The position numbers and the translations under genes were made by a program. The notes under the pieces are model-generated. The model did no database searches, was not told the DNA's origin, and worked only from the letters and a program-made list of their open reading frames with translations. Of a stretch of DNA of 64,000 nucleotides, positions 17,601 to 25,350 are shown in pieces; position 1 is the first letter of the stretch, and each line of letters begins with the position of its first letter. Source of the stretch: Chryseobacterium geocarposphaerae (GTDB lineage Bacteria > Bacteroidota > Bacteroidia > Flavobacteriales > Weeksellaceae); assembly GCF_002797535.1 (NCBI RefSeq), contig NZ_PGFD01000001.1, positions 930,001 through 994,000 of the forward strand, given 5' to 3'.

Positions 17601-17872
17601 CATTTATTTCAATCATGGTATATGCTTTTGTATTACACATGAGATTAGTTCCGGGACTAAGAAGCAGATGGGCTATTCACGTGGCAACAATGTTTGCCTT
17701 CTGTTCAATGGTAATGACGTATTTTGGAGTTAATTATTACTTAAGCGGACTTCACTCTTATGCAGCAGGAGATCCTGTTCCGGTTCCGGCTTGGGTATAT
17801 ATAGGATTAGCAACAATGTTAGCCTTATCTATTGCTTCTTACTTTAAATTTAAAGCATTGACTAAAAAATAA
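14627..17872 (+). CDS. ccsA: Fused ResB-CcsA cytochrome c biogenesis protein (system II)
   Basis: The 1081-residue membrane protein joins both halves of the system II heme-delivery and ligation complex. The ResB/CcsB half (about residues 1-450) has N-terminal helices, a large extracytoplasmic domain and a following helix. The CcsA half (about 770-1081) carries the heme-handling WWD motif WGRYWSWDPKETWAF (about residues 975-990) and conserved histidines, for example in RWYISGHAPWSNGYE. Between them, around residues 484-505, is a His-rich stretch containing HMHVEGENHNH, then a soluble domain (about 520-740). Such fusions are known in Bacteroidota. It attaches heme to CxxCH apocytochromes outside the inner membrane. 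Confidence 0.95.
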   Translation: MKKIQDILISTRTMAVLLLVYAFAMAYATFLENDYGTPTAKALIYEAKWFEFIMLLLILNFIGNIGRYRLWKKEKWPVLVFHLAFIFIFIGGAITRYISFEGTMHIREGETSNEIVTDKNFLKIQIEEKGDVLNYQDIPYLMSPLHKNLEATYDFHGKEVKVIAKKYVQRKKDSLLADANGAEYLHLVSTGNTGRQNIYIKPGETKSINGTLVTFNRPIEGAVEFKNENGQLFIKTPVDAAYMTMATKATGNTVKDQFQPLALRSLYTINELKLVVPEGLKKGTLMAIEGDRKKDQNVPDMLTVELQGPKTKQLVDLSVEKGNPNAYKQVTMDGLNIMVGFGPKIYNTPFALKLDDFVMETYPGSSSPSAYESHVKIIDEGKETPYKIYMNHVLNHKGYRFFQSSFDPDRMGTVLSVNHDYWGTLISYIGYALLFGGMFFIFFWKGTHFWKLNKMLKDVNKKRTAAVLLLFLSLGFNAQKIETHGTTDGSREHMHVEGENHNHTPTSEAVQPQGAQPFKKMKMVSADEIIARNKISKEHADKFGYLLVQNIEGRIVPINTEALDVLRKLYKKDEFKGTDGKYLTANQWFLSVNTDTPSWTMVPMIKIGPKGGDELMKKTKANEDGYTSLMNLFPADANGNLTYILEHDYNTAFRKKPAEQTNYDKEVIAVNERVQIFNEFFSGQFMRIVPVKNDANHTWHSWLDQKFEPDMESQQVMGPYFAEVLQAQQSGNWSKADKELAKLSDYQQKWGKAVVPAKSKVDLEVFMNEVNLNFKLLIFYTIIGGLLLILGFVELFKPKKVLNKIIKAIIALGIIGYVFHFLGLVARWYISGHAPWSNGYEAIIFISWVGITAGLLLYRNSNALIPAAGFMVAVIMMGFAHGGSALDPQITPLVPVLKSYWLIVHVAIITSSYGFFALSMIIAVLSLVFYIISNKETYKIHHDTTLKELAIVSEMSLTIGLFALTVGNFLGGIWANESWGRYWSWDPKETWAFISIMVYAFVLHMRLVPGLRSRWAIHVATMFAFCSMVMTYFGVNYYLSGLHSYAAGDPVPVPAWVYIGLATMLALSIASYFKFKALTKK

Positions 17873-17890
17873 TTCTTAAAATCATCAATA

Positions 17891-17921
17891 AAAAATCCCG
17901 GGAAGTTGTCCCGGGATTTTT
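17891..17921 (+). terminator. Terminator after ccsBA
   Basis: A 13-base stem (17891-17903 with 17909-17921) with a GC core of CCCGGG is followed by a T-run, 18 bases after the stop codon. Confidence 0.88.
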
Positions 17922-18026
17922 TTTGCCGGTGAGCTATGCAAATAAAAATTCAAGGAATATAAAAATTATTCAAAAATTAATAATACCTTTATGATATCAA
18001 AATAATATCAAATTAAAATTTACACC

Positions 18027-18893
18027 ATGGAAAAAGTTTTAAAACCAATGTCCGGCTATTTAGCTTTAGTAATATGCTTAATACTTTTCGTAGCCGCTAT
18101 TTATCTTTTCATAACAGGAGTTGACAGGAACATTACTTTCGTTGTCCTTTCTGTCCTTTGTTTTCTTGCATTTTGTTTCTTCATGAAAGGATTGATGATT
18201 ATCCAGCCTAACCACTCAAGAGTATTGAACTTTTTTGGAAAATATGTAGGAACCGTAAAAGAGAACGGGTTGTTTTTCATCAACCCATTATATTCCTCTC
18301 AAAGAATCAGCTTACGTTCGGAGAACCTTCAGGGGCAAACTTTAAAGGTAAATGACAAAATGGGAAACCCGATTGAAATTGCCGTTGTTATCGTATGGAA
18401 AGTTGGAGATACTTACAAAGCTGCTTTTGATGTAGAACGGTATTCGGACTTTGTGAAAATGCAGAGTGAAGCTGCTGTACGTCATTTAGCGATGAGCTTT
18501 CCTTATGACAATCTGGAAGACGATCATGCTCCAATTACCTTAAGAGAAGGAGGAGACAAGATCAATTCAATCCTGGAGCAGGAACTTACAGACCGACTTT
18601 CAAAAGCAGGAATCGTCATTCAGGAAGCCAGAATTTCGCATCTTGCTTATGCATCAGAAATTGCAGGAGCAATGCTTCAGAGACAACAGGCAACAGCCAT
18701 TGTAGCAGCGAGAACTAAAATTGTTGAAGGAGCAGTTGGAATGGTCGATTTAGCTTTAAAAAAACTATCCGAAGAAAATATTGTAGAGCTGGATGACGAA
18801 AGAAAAGCTGCTATGGTAAGCAATTTAATGGTTGTTTTATGTGGTGAGAAAGCGGCTACACCTATCTTAAATGCAGGAACTTTGTATAATTGA
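18027..18893 (+). CDS. SPFH/band 7 domain protein (stomatin-like)
   Basis: A 288-residue membrane-anchored scaffold-type protein. Two membrane helices open it (about residues 10-32 and 36-55), followed by the SPFH core from VLNFFGKYVGTVKENGLFFINP (about 67 onward). Then comes SLRSENLQGQTLKVND, the EAAVRHLA segment, and an Ala-rich coiled region (ISHLAYASEIAGAMLQRQQA, about 205-225). SPFH proteins oligomerise at membranes and organise microdomains; the client is unknown. It is paired with a small ribbon-helix-helix protein gene 53 bases downstream, a recurrent arrangement in Bacteroidota, suggesting shared regulation. Confidence 0.9.
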   Translation: MEKVLKPMSGYLALVICLILFVAAIYLFITGVDRNITFVVLSVLCFLAFCFFMKGLMIIQPNHSRVLNFFGKYVGTVKENGLFFINPLYSSQRISLRSENLQGQTLKVNDKMGNPIEIAVVIVWKVGDTYKAAFDVERYSDFVKMQSEAAVRHLAMSFPYDNLEDDHAPITLREGGDKINSILEQELTDRLSKAGIVIQEARISHLAYASEIAGAMLQRQQATAIVAARTKIVEGAVGMVDLALKKLSEENIVELDDERKAAMVSNLMVVLCGEKAATPILNAGTLYN

Positions 18894-18946
18894 TCTGTCG
18901 TTTCAACAAAAATCTGCATTAAGCCAATAATTAGAAAATTAAAAAA

Positions 18947-19135
18947 ATGAAATCAGATAAAACTCAAGCTTCTTCCGAAAACAAAAGCAAAAAATCTTTT
19001 GTGATCAGGATAGATGAGTCTACTTACAAACTTCTGGAAAAATGGGCCAATGATGAATTCAGAAGTGTAAATGGACAGATTGAGTACTTGCTTCATCAAA
19101 ACTTAATCAACTCCGGAAGAAAGAAAAAAGAATAA
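18947..19135 (+). CDS. Arc-type ribbon-helix-helix DNA-binding protein
   Basis: The 62-residue protein has a polar, Lys/Ser-rich N-terminus (about 1-16) then an Arc/MetJ-like ribbon-helix-helix: strand KSFVIRIDES, helix TYKLLEKWANDEF, turn RSVNGQ and helix IEYLLHQNLI. Such proteins bind DNA as dimers through the strand. The gene follows the SPFH gene in the same direction and there is no toxin gene next to it, so it is probably a regulator of the SPFH unit rather than an antitoxin (inference). Confidence 0.82.
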   Translation: MKSDKTQASSENKSKKSFVIRIDESTYKLLEKWANDEFRSVNGQIEYLLHQNLINSGRKKKE

Positions 19136-19150
19136 ATTTTATTTAGACAC

Positions 19151-19212
19151 TGACATTTCGACGAAGGAGAAATCCATTAAATCTTGAAAATTCTTCACTC
19201 AGGATGGCCAGA
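19151..19212. repeat. Dispersed intergenic repeat, copy A
   Basis: The block begins TGACATTTCGACGAAGGAG and ends with TTCTTCACTCAGGATGG. Its left part matches the reverse complement of the right end of the element at 55905-55972 (GTCGAAATGACA side), and its right part matches the reverse complement of the element at 30081 (ATTCTGAATGA / GAAGAATCT words). It looks like one degenerate copy of a dispersed palindromic family. Confidence 0.6.
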
Positions 19213-19234
19213 AATTAAAAATGTTTAATAAAGA

Positions 19235-19260
19235 AAAAGCAGAGAAAATTCTCTGCTTTT
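19235..19260. terminator. Bidirectional terminator
   Basis: A ten-base stem (19235-19244 with 19251-19260, loop AAAATT), A-rich on the left and T-rich on the right, lies between the RHH gene and the converging small membrane protein gene. Confidence 0.75.
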
Positions 19261-19282
19261 TACATTCCATATATCAATTAAA

Positions 19283-19480
19283 TTAATCAAAAATTGTCGT
19301 AAAATAATTACTGATTACCGTCCAGAAATTTTTACCCAGAAAATAAATAAGGGTAGAAGTAATGATTCCCTTCACCGTAAAGAATATAATACCTCCGATT
19401 CCAAACTTCTTCACAAGACTTTTCCATTTGGAATTTTTCTTTACTTCTTCAGATTCTTTTACATCTTTATTATTTTCCAT
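19283..19480 (-). CDS. Small single-pass membrane protein of unknown function
   Basis: A 65-residue protein: a highly charged N-terminal 25 residues (many Lys and Glu), then a membrane helix (about residues 27-50, GIGGIIFFTVKGIITSTLIYFLG) and a short aromatic tail. No recognised family. It is a lone gene, convergent with the RHH gene and divergent from the lysine-catabolism operon. It is plausible as a real gene because it has its own terminator at the 3' side; function unknown. Confidence 0.55.
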   Translation of the reverse strand: MENNKDVKESEEVKKNSKWKSLVKKFGIGGIIFFTVKGIITSTLIYFLGKNFWTVISNYFTTIFD

Positions 19481-19563
19481 TTCTGAAACTCAAATATTTA
19501 CCTTACAAAGATAATCACGTTTATAATTAGTCCAAATAAAAAATAAGTTAAAAAAAATTAAAT

Positions 19564-19593
19564 TTTGAGTTCCGTATAATATTTTTATCTTTA
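19564..19593 (+). promoter_or_regulatory. Probable promoter of the lysine-catabolism operon
   Basis: TTTG (19564-19567) and TATCTTTA (19586-19593) are 18 bases apart; the second differs from TAnnTTTG only in the last base. The first gene begins 24 bases later. Confidence 0.5.
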
Positions 19594-19617
19594 GAGAAAA
19601 CGAAAAGTAAAATTTTT

Positions 19618-21168
19618 ATGTCTAAAAAAATAAAGGATTTCGGAATCGAAAAAACACTGAAAAACTTAGGAATTAAAGAGGAAAACAAAGGAACTTCGGT
19701 AGGCGGAAAATATTTCGCATCAGGAAAAACAATAGAAAGTTTTTCACCTGTAGATGGTAATTTGATTGCCAAAATCAAAACTTCCGGAGAATCAGATTAT
19801 GATAAGGTAATTGAAACGGCAGAAAAAGCATTTAAAGAATTCAGGTTGATTCCGGCTCCTAAAAGAGGAGAAATTGTAAGACAACTGGGACAAAAGTTAA
19901 GACAATATAAAGACGACCTTGGGAAGCTGGTTTCTTATGAAATGGGTAAGTCTTTGCAGGAAGGCTTAGGAGAAGTTCAGGAAATGATCGATATCTGTGA
20001 CTTTGCAGTGGGAGTTTCCAGACAGCTTCACGGTTATACGATGCATTCGGAAAGACCGGGACACAGAATGTACGAACAATATCATCCGCTTGGAATTGTA
20101 GGAATTATCACAGCATTCAACTTTCCGGTAGCAGTTTGGTCATGGAATACGGCTTTAGCATGGATTTGTGGCAATGTTACCATTTGGAAACCTTCAGAAA
20201 AAACGCCACTTTGTGCTATTGCCTGCCAAAATATAATGAATGAGGTTTTAAAGGAAAATAATCTTCCGGAAGGAATTTCAAGTGTATTGGTTGCTGATCA
20301 TGAAATCGGGCAGAAATTAGTGGATGATAAAAGAATATCTTTAGTTTCTTTCACGGGTTCTACAAGAGTTGGAAGAATGGTTTCTACCAATGTTGCCCAG
20401 AGATTCGGAAAATCAATCCTTGAATTGGGAGGAAATAACGCTATTATTATTTCTAAAGATGCAGATATTGACATGTCGATCATCGGAGCTGTTTTCGGAG
20501 CAGTTGGAACCGCGGGACAAAGATGTACTTCCACGAGAAGACTAATCATTCACGAAAGTGTTTATGATGAAGTAAAAAACAGACTGGTAAAAGCTTACGG
20601 ACAATTAAAGATCGGGAATCCATTAGATGAAACCAATCATGTGGGACCGCTTATCGATACAGATGCGGTAAACATGTATCAGGAAGCCATTAAAAAAGGT
20701 AAAAAAGAAGGCGCAAAATTCATTGTTGAAGGTGAAGTTTTAAAAGGAAAAGGATATGAGTCCGGTTGTTATGTAAAGCCTTGCATCGCTGAAGTGAAGA
20801 ATTCTTACGAGATCGTTCAGCACGAGACTTTCGCACCGATTTTATATTTAATTAAATACAAAACACTGGAAGAAGCGATTGCCATTCAGAATGATGTTCC
20901 TCAAGGATTATCATCTGCAATCATGACGCAGAACTTAAGAGAAGCAGAATTATTCCTTTCTCATGCAGGTTCAGACTGTGGAATTGCCAACGTAAACATC
21001 GGAACATCCGGAGCAGAAATCGGAGGAGCTTTCGGTGGTGAAAAAGAAACAGGAGGTGGTAGAGAATCGGGTTCAGACGTTTGGAAATACTATATGAGAA
21101 GACAAACCAACACTATTAATTATACAACACAACTTCCTTTAGCACAAGGAATTAAATTTGATTTATAA
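19618..21168 (+). CDS. amaB: L-piperidine-6-carboxylate / aminoadipate semialdehyde dehydrogenase (ALDH7-type)
   Basis: An NAD(P)-dependent aldehyde dehydrogenase of 516 residues. Catalytic residues are visible: the ELGGNNA segment with Glu269 and the GQRCTSTRRL segment with nucleophile Cys303; the cofactor-binding SFTGSTRVGR lies near 242. The ALDH7-like character and the adjacent lysine 6-transaminase indicate it oxidises alpha-aminoadipate semialdehyde (in equilibrium with piperidine-6-carboxylate) to alpha-aminoadipate, the second step of lysine degradation. Substrate is inferred from context and family. It is followed by lat after 97 bases containing an inverted repeat (21193-21202 with 21246-21255). 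Confidence 0.9.
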   Translation: MSKKIKDFGIEKTLKNLGIKEENKGTSVGGKYFASGKTIESFSPVDGNLIAKIKTSGESDYDKVIETAEKAFKEFRLIPAPKRGEIVRQLGQKLRQYKDDLGKLVSYEMGKSLQEGLGEVQEMIDICDFAVGVSRQLHGYTMHSERPGHRMYEQYHPLGIVGIITAFNFPVAVWSWNTALAWICGNVTIWKPSEKTPLCAIACQNIMNEVLKENNLPEGISSVLVADHEIGQKLVDDKRISLVSFTGSTRVGRMVSTNVAQRFGKSILELGGNNAIIISKDADIDMSIIGAVFGAVGTAGQRCTSTRRLIIHESVYDEVKNRLVKAYGQLKIGNPLDETNHVGPLIDTDAVNMYQEAIKKGKKEGAKFIVEGEVLKGKGYESGCYVKPCIAEVKNSYEIVQHETFAPILYLIKYKTLEEAIAIQNDVPQGLSSAIMTQNLREAELFLSHAGSDCGIANVNIGTSGAEIGGAFGGEKETGGGRESGSDVWKYYMRRQTNTINYTTQLPLAQGIKFDL

Positions 21169-21265
21169 AAAATTAATTTAACCGTTTAAGTTATTTAAAG
21201 ATTTTAAAATTTATAGCTGAGTCTTTTTAATTTTTAAATCTTTAGATCTTTAAATCACATACAAT

Positions 21266-22594
21266 ATGGAACACACAACAATTGATATACAAGCAAATAA
21301 AGTAAAAGAAACCGTAGGAAAACATGTTTTGGCAGATGGCTTTGATTTCGTAATGGATATTGAAAAATCTCACGGTTCTTGGCTGTACGATAAGCTTACC
21401 AACAGAGAATATTTAGACATGTTCTCGATGTTCGCCTCGGCTTCCGTTGGCTATAACCATCCATATATCATTGAGAAATCAGCATGGTTAGGGAAAATGG
21501 CCGTTAATAAACCAACTTTGGCAGATGTTTATTCCGAAGAATATGCACATTTTTTAGAAGTTTTTGAAAGAGTCGTAATTCCTGAAGAATTGCAGTACGC
21601 TTTTTTTATTGAAGGAGGAACTTTAGGAGTTGAAAACGCAATGAAAGCTTGCTTCGACTGGAAAACCAGAAAGAATTTTGAAAAAGGCCTTAACCAGGAA
21701 GCCGGAATCTGCATTCATTTCAGACAGGCATTCCACGGAAGAAGTGGTTATACATTAAGCTTAACAAATACTTCAGATCCTAGAAAATATCAATATTTCC
21801 CGATGTTTGACTGGCCAAGAATTCTTAATCCTAAATTAACTTTCCCAATCACAGAGGAAAACCTGGAGGAAACGATCAAGAATGAAAGACTGGCTTTAAT
21901 TCAGATTGAAGAGGCTATTCTGATGAATTCGGATAAAGTAGCCTGTATCATTATTGAGCCTATTCAGGCAGAAGGTGGTGATAATCATTTCAGAGACGAG
22001 TTCTTATTAGGATTGAGAAAAATCTGTGATGATAATGAGATTTTATTGATCTTCGACGAAGTTCAGACCGGGATCGGAATTACAGGAAAAATGTGGGCTT
22101 TCCAGCACTTCACAGCCAAACCGGACATTATTTCTTTCGGAAAAAAAGCACAGGTTTGCGGGGTTTTAGCGAATAAAGAGAAATTTGATGAAATACCCAA
22201 TAACGTTTTCAGAGAAAGTTCAAGAATCAATTCTACCTTCGGAGGAAACTTTATCGATATGCTGCGTTTTCAGTTGGTAATGGAGGTGATTGAAAAAGAA
22301 AATTTAGTAGAAAACGCAAGAATTGTAGGAGATTATTTATTGGAAGAATTAAAAAAATTAGCAGAAAAATATCCTGATAAATTATCAAACGCAAGAGGAA
22401 GAGGATTGATGTGTGCTATTGATCTTCCAACTTCTGAACAAAGAAATATATTAAGAGATGAACTCTGGAATGACGGAATGATTATTCTTTCCTGTGGAGA
22501 TCAGTCACTTAGATTCAGACCTCATTTAAATGTAACCAAGGAAGAAATCAAGCTTGCTATAGATAAAATCGAAAATAATATTAACAAAATTTAA
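21266..22594 (+). CDS. lat: L-lysine 6-transaminase
   Basis: A PLP-dependent class III aminotransferase of 442 residues that moves the epsilon-amino group of lysine to 2-oxoglutarate, giving alpha-aminoadipate semialdehyde. Visible features: FIEGGTLGVENAMKACFDWK (PLP phosphate-binding region), IIEPIQAEGGD, IFDEVQTGIG with the PLP-binding Asp, and SFGKKAQVCG carrying the catalytic lysine (Lys294 by analogy with the mycobacterial enzyme). The LAT-specific Lys-Ala/Thr-Gln-Val-Cys-Gly segment separates it from ornithine aminotransferases. Operon with the upstream dehydrogenase. Confidence 0.93.
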   Translation: MEHTTIDIQANKVKETVGKHVLADGFDFVMDIEKSHGSWLYDKLTNREYLDMFSMFASASVGYNHPYIIEKSAWLGKMAVNKPTLADVYSEEYAHFLEVFERVVIPEELQYAFFIEGGTLGVENAMKACFDWKTRKNFEKGLNQEAGICIHFRQAFHGRSGYTLSLTNTSDPRKYQYFPMFDWPRILNPKLTFPITEENLEETIKNERLALIQIEEAILMNSDKVACIIIEPIQAEGGDNHFRDEFLLGLRKICDDNEILLIFDEVQTGIGITGKMWAFQHFTAKPDIISFGKKAQVCGVLANKEKFDEIPNNVFRESSRINSTFGGNFIDMLRFQLVMEVIEKENLVENARIVGDYLLEELKKLAEKYPDKLSNARGRGLMCAIDLPTSEQRNILRDELWNDGMIILSCGDQSLRFRPHLNVTKEEIKLAIDKIENNINKI

Positions 22595-22655
22595 AATCCG
22601 GATTTGGGATTTTAAAAAATTTGTCATATATTTAGATACTCAAACGGAAAAGAAT

Positions 22656-22886
22656 ATGGAAAGAAGCACAAGAGTATCAGTTTTTGAAAGTGACAAACCC
22701 TCAGAAATTCAGTTAATCAAATCTAAATTGGACGACGCGCAGATTACAAATGCGGTAGAAAACAATTATCTGACTTTTACGACAACGCCTACGGCAACTT
22801 CGCTAAAAGTAATGGTAGATTTGCAGGATGAGAAGAAAGCATTTGACATCATAGATGCTTATCTTCAACAAAGTGAAAATCAATAA
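22656..22886 (+). CDS. DUF2007 domain-containing protein
   Basis: A 76-residue protein with the DUF2007 pattern: an initial strand VSVFESDKPSEIQLIKSKLDDAQI and a later LKVMVDLQDEKKAFDIIDAYL. The fold resembles small regulatory alpha/beta domains related to PII-like or putative signal-transducing proteins; function is unproven. It trails lat by 61 bases in the same direction and before a terminator, so it is likely co-transcribed with the lysine-catabolism genes. Whether it senses something for that pathway is speculation. Confidence 0.8.
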   Translation: MERSTRVSVFESDKPSEIQLIKSKLDDAQITNAVENNYLTFTTTPTATSLKVMVDLQDEKKAFDIIDAYLQQSENQ

Positions 22887-22921
22887 AAAACAATTTCATA
22901 ATTTTAAATTTTACTACTTCG

Positions 22922-22958
22922 AACCGAAAATTAATTTCAATTAGTTTTCGGTTTTTTA
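22922..22958 (+). terminator. Terminator of the lysine-catabolism operon
   Basis: A nine-base stem (22922-22930 with 22945-22953) closes a loop that can itself pair partly, followed by a T-run. It is 35 bases past the DUF2007 stop codon. Confidence 0.75.
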
Positions 22959-23079
22959 ATTATTCAAATTTTAAAGTGGGTTAAATCATTAAAGATGCTT
23001 GCCGAAGTATCCCAAACACATAAACCAATAATTTTTTATTTAATTAAAAATTAATCTTTTAATTGAAATTTTCACAGCA

Positions 23080-23592
23080 ATGAATTCAGAAATTAAATTA
23101 AGAAAGGCAGAAATTGAAGACAGAGATATAATCTGGAGTATTTTGCAGCAGGCCATTGAAAGACGAAGACAAGACGGAAGTACACAATGGCAGCAAGGTT
23201 ATCCCAACCTGGATACGGTAGAAAGCGATATTGAAAAAGGATTCGGATATGTACTGACCGTAGATGGTGAAATTGCAGTGTACAGTGCGTTGATCCTTAA
23301 TGATGAGCCTGCTTACAGCACCATAGAAGGAGCCTGGCTGAGCAATGGAGAATTTGTTGTGGTACATCGGGTAGCTGTAGATGAAAAGTTTGCAGGAGAG
23401 GGAATGGTGAAAAAGCTGTTTGACCACATTGAAGAATTCACTAAATCCAATGGTATTCAGAGTGTTAAAGTTGATACCAACTTCGACAATATTGCCATGT
23501 TGAAAATTCTTGAAGGAAAGGGATATTCTTATTGTGGAGAGGTTTGTTTGGCCGGCGGAATGAGAAAAGCTTTTGAGAAGATTATAATTTAA
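23080..23592 (+). CDS. GNAT family N-acetyltransferase
   Basis: A 170-residue cytoplasmic acetyltransferase. The GNAT fold is visible: N-terminal IKLRKAEIEDRDIIW (strand 1 and helix 1), FVVVHRVAVDEKFAGEGMVKKLFDHIEEF (strand 4 plus the acetyl-CoA pyrophosphate-binding loop, here GEGMVKK) and VKVDTNFDNIAMLKILEGKGY (motif B). Acceptor substrate unknown. A single gene: a terminator lies upstream and a weak hairpin (23632-23638 with 23650-23656) downstream. Confidence 0.88.
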   Translation: MNSEIKLRKAEIEDRDIIWSILQQAIERRRQDGSTQWQQGYPNLDTVESDIEKGFGYVLTVDGEIAVYSALILNDEPAYSTIEGAWLSNGEFVVVHRVAVDEKFAGEGMVKKLFDHIEEFTKSNGIQSVKVDTNFDNIAMLKILEGKGYSYCGEVCLAGGMRKAFEKIII

Positions 23593-23684
23593 TCAAAAAG
23601 TTAAATCAACTTTCATTGAATTTTTAAAAGGCCCAATATTGAGAAACTCTATTGGGTTTGTTCGTTTAGTTCTGAACTAATTTT

Positions 23685-23692
23685 TACATTTG
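23685..23692 (+). promoter_or_regulatory. -7 element of the efflux operon promoter
   Basis: TACATTTG fits TAnnTTTG exactly. The nearest TTTG (23657-23660) is 24 bases upstream, slightly too far. The element contains the alternative TTG start at 23690, which rules that start out and supports the ATG at 23708 with a very short leader. Confidence 0.5.
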
Positions 23693-23707
23693 CTCAAATT
23701 ATATACC

Positions 23708-24163
23708 ATGCATAAGAGTATAGAAATTGACGAAAAAATTTTTCAGGATGCTGTAAAGTTCTATGGCACCATTTTCAACGTACCTCCACTAGCTTCAAAA
23801 ATTTATGCCTACCTGCTTTTCGATTATGAAAAGGTGGGGATTACTTTTGATGAATTTGTGGAAGTTCTTTCTGCAAGCAAAAGCTCGGTTTCTACAAGTA
23901 TTTCTTTACTACTGAAAGCCCAGCTCATTGTAGATCATAATAAAATGGACGAACGAAAGCGGTATTTTTTCATCAATGACGAATATAAGAAGATAAGATT
24001 TGAAAAAATAGTTCAAAAGATGCAAGACGAATTAAAACTACTAGATGACTTAGATCAATTTAAAAAAAATCATGACGATGTGTACAATGAAAAAATAGAG
24101 GCTTACAAAGCGCTCTTAAATAAAAACATACTTAATATTCAGGAATCTCTTAATAAACTATAA
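23708..24163 (+). CDS. GbsR/MarR-type transcriptional regulator of the efflux operon
   Basis: A 151-residue cytoplasmic regulator. A winged helix-turn-helix spans about residues 30-90: PPLASKIYAYLLF, ITFDEFVEVLSASKSSVSTSISLLLKAQLI (recognition helix in KSSVSTSISLLL) and the wing DERKRYFFI. The C-terminal half is a charged helical dimerisation region. The pattern is that of GbsR-like MarR relatives that often head RND efflux operons in Bacteroidota. It is one base upstream of the adaptor gene, so it probably represses the operon and itself (inference). Confidence 0.85.
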   Translation: MHKSIEIDEKIFQDAVKFYGTIFNVPPLASKIYAYLLFDYEKVGITFDEFVEVLSASKSSVSTSISLLLKAQLIVDHNKMDERKRYFFINDEYKKIRFEKIVQKMQDELKLLDDLDQFKKNHDDVYNEKIEAYKALLNKNILNIQESLNKL

Positions 24164-24164
24164 A

Positions 24165-25349
24165 ATGAACAGTAAACTAGTTATACTTTCTATTGCAGCG
24201 CTTTCACTCACTGCCTGCAAAAAAGAAGCTCCGAAGCAGGATGGTGCAAAACCATATCCTGTAGTGAATGTGGAGGCAAAAAATATAGTCGGATATCAGA
24301 CTTTTCCCGCTACCATTCAGGGAAAAATAAATAATGATGTTCGCGCTAAAATACAGGGGTATATTACACAGGTTTTAGTAGACGAGGGACAGTACGTTAC
24401 AAAAGGTCAGCCTTTGTTCCGTCTTGAAACCAATATTTTAAACGAAAATGCAGCCGCTTCTAAAGCAGGAATCGGTGCCGCAGAATCTAATATTGCAGCA
24501 GCTCAGGCTTCTGTGAATGCAGCTCAGGTGGAAGTGAACAAACTAAAACCACTTGTTCAGAAAAATATCATCAGTAATGTTCAGCTACAAACTGCCCAAG
24601 CAAATTTAGCTCAGGCTCAGGCTCAGTTACAGCAGGCTAATGCCGCTAAAAGACAAGCTGTTGCTAACTATAAAGGAGTAGAAGCCAATATCGAATATTC
24701 TATCATCCGTGCGCCTATTTCCGGAGTTATCGGGAAGCTTCCCTTAAAAGTAGGAAGTTTAGTAGGGCCTACCGATCAGACTCCTTTAACCACAATTTCA
24801 GATACTTCACAATTATACGCTTACTTTTCAATGAATGAAAAGGAGTATTTTGATTTCCTTGAAAAATCTCCGGGTGCTTCTTTATCTGAAAAGATTAAAA
24901 ATCTGCCTATGGTAGAATTGCAATTAGCCAACGGAAGTATTTACGGAGAAAAGGGGAGAATTGAAACCATGACAGGACAGATTGATGCTACAACGGGTAC
25001 CATTCAGTTCAGAGTCGGGTTCTCCAATCCTCAAAAACTGTTGAGTAATGGTAATAGCGGTACCATCAGACTTCCAAAAACCTATGAAAATGTTTTAGTA
25101 GTTCCTGAAAGTGCTACCTACGAACAACAAGGTATTGTTTACGTTTACAAAGTGGAAAAAGATACTGCTAAGAATGTTGTGGTAAATGTGATCGACAGAA
25201 TCGACAATTTGGCCCTGATCAAATCAGGCGTCAACAAAGGTGAAACGATCATTGCTGCAGGTATCGGAGGTTTGAAACCAGGAACAGCAGTTATTAAAAA
25301 GCCTATAAAAATGGATAGTCTTGTTCAATCTATAAAACCGAAATTCTAA
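24165..25349 (+). CDS. RND efflux periplasmic adaptor (AcrA/MexA-like)
   Basis: A membrane-fusion lipoprotein linking the inner-membrane pump to the outer-membrane channel. The 394-residue protein has a signal peptide with lipobox (LSLTAC, Cys at residue 18), the lipoyl/biotinyl-like half-motifs around RAKIQGYITQVLVDEGQYVTKGQPLF (about 62-87) and IEYSIIRAPISGVIGKLPLKVGSLVG (about 174-199), and an Ala/Gln-rich coiled-coil hairpin between them (about 100-165). Beta-barrel and membrane-proximal domains follow. One base separates it from genes on both sides, indicating tight translational coupling in the operon. Confidence 0.95.
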   Translation: MNSKLVILSIAALSLTACKKEAPKQDGAKPYPVVNVEAKNIVGYQTFPATIQGKINNDVRAKIQGYITQVLVDEGQYVTKGQPLFRLETNILNENAAASKAGIGAAESNIAAAQASVNAAQVEVNKLKPLVQKNIISNVQLQTAQANLAQAQAQLQQANAAKRQAVANYKGVEANIEYSIIRAPISGVIGKLPLKVGSLVGPTDQTPLTTISDTSQLYAYFSMNEKEYFDFLEKSPGASLSEKIKNLPMVELQLANGSIYGEKGRIETMTGQIDATTGTIQFRVGFSNPQKLLSNGNSGTIRLPKTYENVLVVPESATYEQQGIVYVYKVEKDTAKNVVVNVIDRIDNLALIKSGVNKGETIIAAGIGGLKPGTAVIKKPIKMDSLVQSIKPKF

Positions 25350-25350
25350 A

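Noticed and set aside
18947-19135. Ribbon-helix-helix protein as an antitoxin
   Set aside because: No toxin-like gene is adjacent; its partner in position is an SPFH protein.
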